From Syntrophomonadaceae bacterium (lineage in GTDB: Bacteria; Bacillota; Dethiobacteria; DTU022), in NCBI GenBank assembly GCA_007136055.1, contig SLHT01000061.1:1-7684 (forward strand): a stretch of DNA of 7,684 nucleotides, in the 5' to 3' direction. Position 1 is the stretch's first letter. Every line of letters starts with the position of its first letter. The position numbers and the translations under genes were made by a program. A model generated the notes under the pieces. The model had not been told where the DNA came from, made no database searches, and saw only the letters and a program-made list of their open reading frames with translations. Positions 7,100-7,684 of the stretch are shown here, one piece after another.

Positions 7100-7261
7100 T
7101 TATCTAACGGTATCTTTTAACCGTTGGTCCCTGTAGTAAAAATATATTATTAACTGGGCAAAAGCATAAAGCAGCGGCAATTCTATTAACGATTCAACTG
7201 CCAGAACAAGGGGTATTTAAGGCCTCTCTGGGAAAACCGCTATGGCAATAACCAGGGGGAT
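7100..7261 (-). pseudogene. C-terminal remnant of a BASS/ACR3-type permease
   Basis: One minus-strand frame reads IPLVIAIAVFPERP, an in-frame TAA (7219-7217), then IPLVLAVESLIELPLLYAFA, QLIIYFYYRDQR and a terminal stop at 7100-7102. The pattern AIAVFPERP followed by a hydrophobic helix with LIELPLL and then a basic tail is what I recall from the last two membrane helices of the bile acid:sodium symporter and ACR3 arsenite-permease superfamily, where a GPLIE(V/L)PVL helix occurs. One base change (GAA to TAA) would explain the stop. No N-terminal part, start codon or ribosome site is present, so this is a fossil rather than a small gene. The family is inferred from about 50 residues by eye. Its 5' end merges with the out-of-frame end of the PH-like fragment. 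Confidence 0.45.
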
Positions 7262-7449
7262 GGGCGGAGGGTGCAAATGCAAACATACAAAATTGTGTCT
7301 CCCGATATGCAGGAAACATTACCCGCTTTTATTATCATTACTCGCTTATCAGTAACTACGATGGCTTGACCGGTATGAGCATGCAACTTAACATCTATAG
7401 TTTCATTATCCATCGTTTCGAAACTGGAAAGGAATATGGCTTGGGTCAC
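7240..7449 (-). pseudogene. Truncated bacterial PH-like domain protein (N-terminal fragment)
   Basis: A 69-residue open frame starts at GTG 7449. Its first 44 residues, including FETMDNETIDVKLHAHTGQ and then AIVVTDKRVMIIKAG, resemble the opening strands of small bacterial PH-like (bPH) proteins, in which a G-x-(A/G)-(I/L)-V-x-T-D-x-R-x-x-(I/L)-x-K-x-G motif is followed by a GxxFG strand. After KAG the sequence becomes NVSCISGDTILYV and then a Cys/Pro-rich tail unlike the family, so the gene appears broken there. The nearest good ribosome site (GGAGGAGGG, 7473-7481) lies 23 bases upstream inside the HD-GYP gene, too far for this GTG. The likely reading is a pseudogene left by a deletion joining it to the permease remnant. 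An expressed short protein is possible but unsupported. Function is unknown. Confidence 0.45.
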
Positions 7450-7465
7450 AAGTTATAGGTAATGA

Positions 7466-7684
7466 TTAACCACCCTCCTCCAGAATCGGCAGAAATAGTT
7501 CCACCAGTTCCGGGTCGAACTGGGCACCGGAGCATCTTCTAAATTCAGCAATTATATCATTTTTGCTCATCGCTTTTTTGTAAGGTCTGCCGTTACTCAT
7601 CACCTCATAAGCGTCGGCTATGGCCGCAATTCTCGCCAGAAGCGGAATCTTATCCCCTTTCAGTCCCAGCGGATAGCCGCTGCC
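7466..7684 (-). CDS. HD-GYP domain protein, C-terminal end (cut by window edge)
   Basis: The last 72 residues of a minus-strand gene are visible, starting GSGYPLGLKGDKIPLLARI and ending at TAA 7468-7466. GSGYP is the end of the HHExxDGxGYP motif that names the HD-GYP family, and the following IADAYEVM segment supplies the late metal-binding Asp (residue 24 of the fragment). RPYKKA and the closing GAQFDPELVELF are also standard. HD-GYP proteins hydrolyse cyclic di-GMP (some also cGAMP), usually behind a receiver, PAS, GAF or membrane sensor domain, which would lie outside the window. The common DAYDAMTS segment is DAYEVMSN here, a mild change that leaves the metal ligand intact. Activity cannot be judged because the HD half is not visible. 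The family assignment is strong. Confidence 0.9.
   Translation of the reverse strand, partial: GSGYPLGLKGDKIPLLARIAAIADAYEVMSNGRPYKKAMSKNDIIAEFRRCSGAQFDPELVELFLPILEEGG

Noticed and set aside
7106..7125. A stem-loop after topB (AACGGT / ACCGTT with an 8-base loop) as a terminator
   Set aside because: The stem has only six pairs, and GGTCCC rather than a T tract follows it, so a rho-independent terminator is not supported.

Overview
The window looks like a chromosomal stretch from a low-to-mid GC Gram-positive bacterium, most likely an anaerobic clostridial Firmicute. The reasons are strong AGGAGG-type ribosome binding sites, AT-rich intergenic regions with sigma-A-like -10 boxes, a DNA topoisomerase III resembling the Bacillus/Clostridium type, and a phosphofructokinase with pyrophosphate-type active-site residues. 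This assignment comes from recalled family features; no database search was run.

Layout. (1) The left edge holds the first 26 codons of an FmdB-type zinc-ribbon protein on the minus strand. (2) A divergent intergenic region of about 320 bp leads to a two-gene plus-strand operon (401-2928). Its first gene is an FAD-dependent type-4 oxidoreductase that resembles alkyldihydroxyacetonephosphate synthase (AGPS) more than ordinary lactate or glycolate dehydrogenases. The second is a GlcF/LutA-like iron-sulfur protein with two CCG domains. The genes overlap by 13 bp, so they probably form one redox enzyme that oxidises an unidentified substrate. (3) A convergent minus-strand 6-phosphofructokinase (2988-4130) has GGND and PKSIDND motifs, predicting PPi rather than ATP as phosphoryl donor. 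(4) About 720 bp without an intact gene contain a PFK promoter, a strong hairpin and a degenerate IS transposase fragment. (5) topB (4855-7062) encodes a complete topoisomerase III with its own extended -10 promoter. (6) The 400 bp after topB hold two apparent gene remnants on the minus strand: the C-terminal end of a bile-acid/arsenite-type permease with an in-frame stop, and the N-terminal part of a bacterial PH-like domain protein. (7) The right edge holds the C-terminal 72 residues of an HD-GYP cyclic-di-GMP phosphodiesterase on the minus strand.

The genes are mostly separate units: one redox operon, one glycolytic enzyme, one DNA-topology enzyme and two edge fragments. I see no CRISPR array, tRNA, rRNA, phage or defence system. 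The points most worth following up are the AGPS-like flavoprotein paired with an electron-transfer iron-sulfur subunit, the unusual Asn in the PFK donor site, and the decayed sequences on either side of topB.
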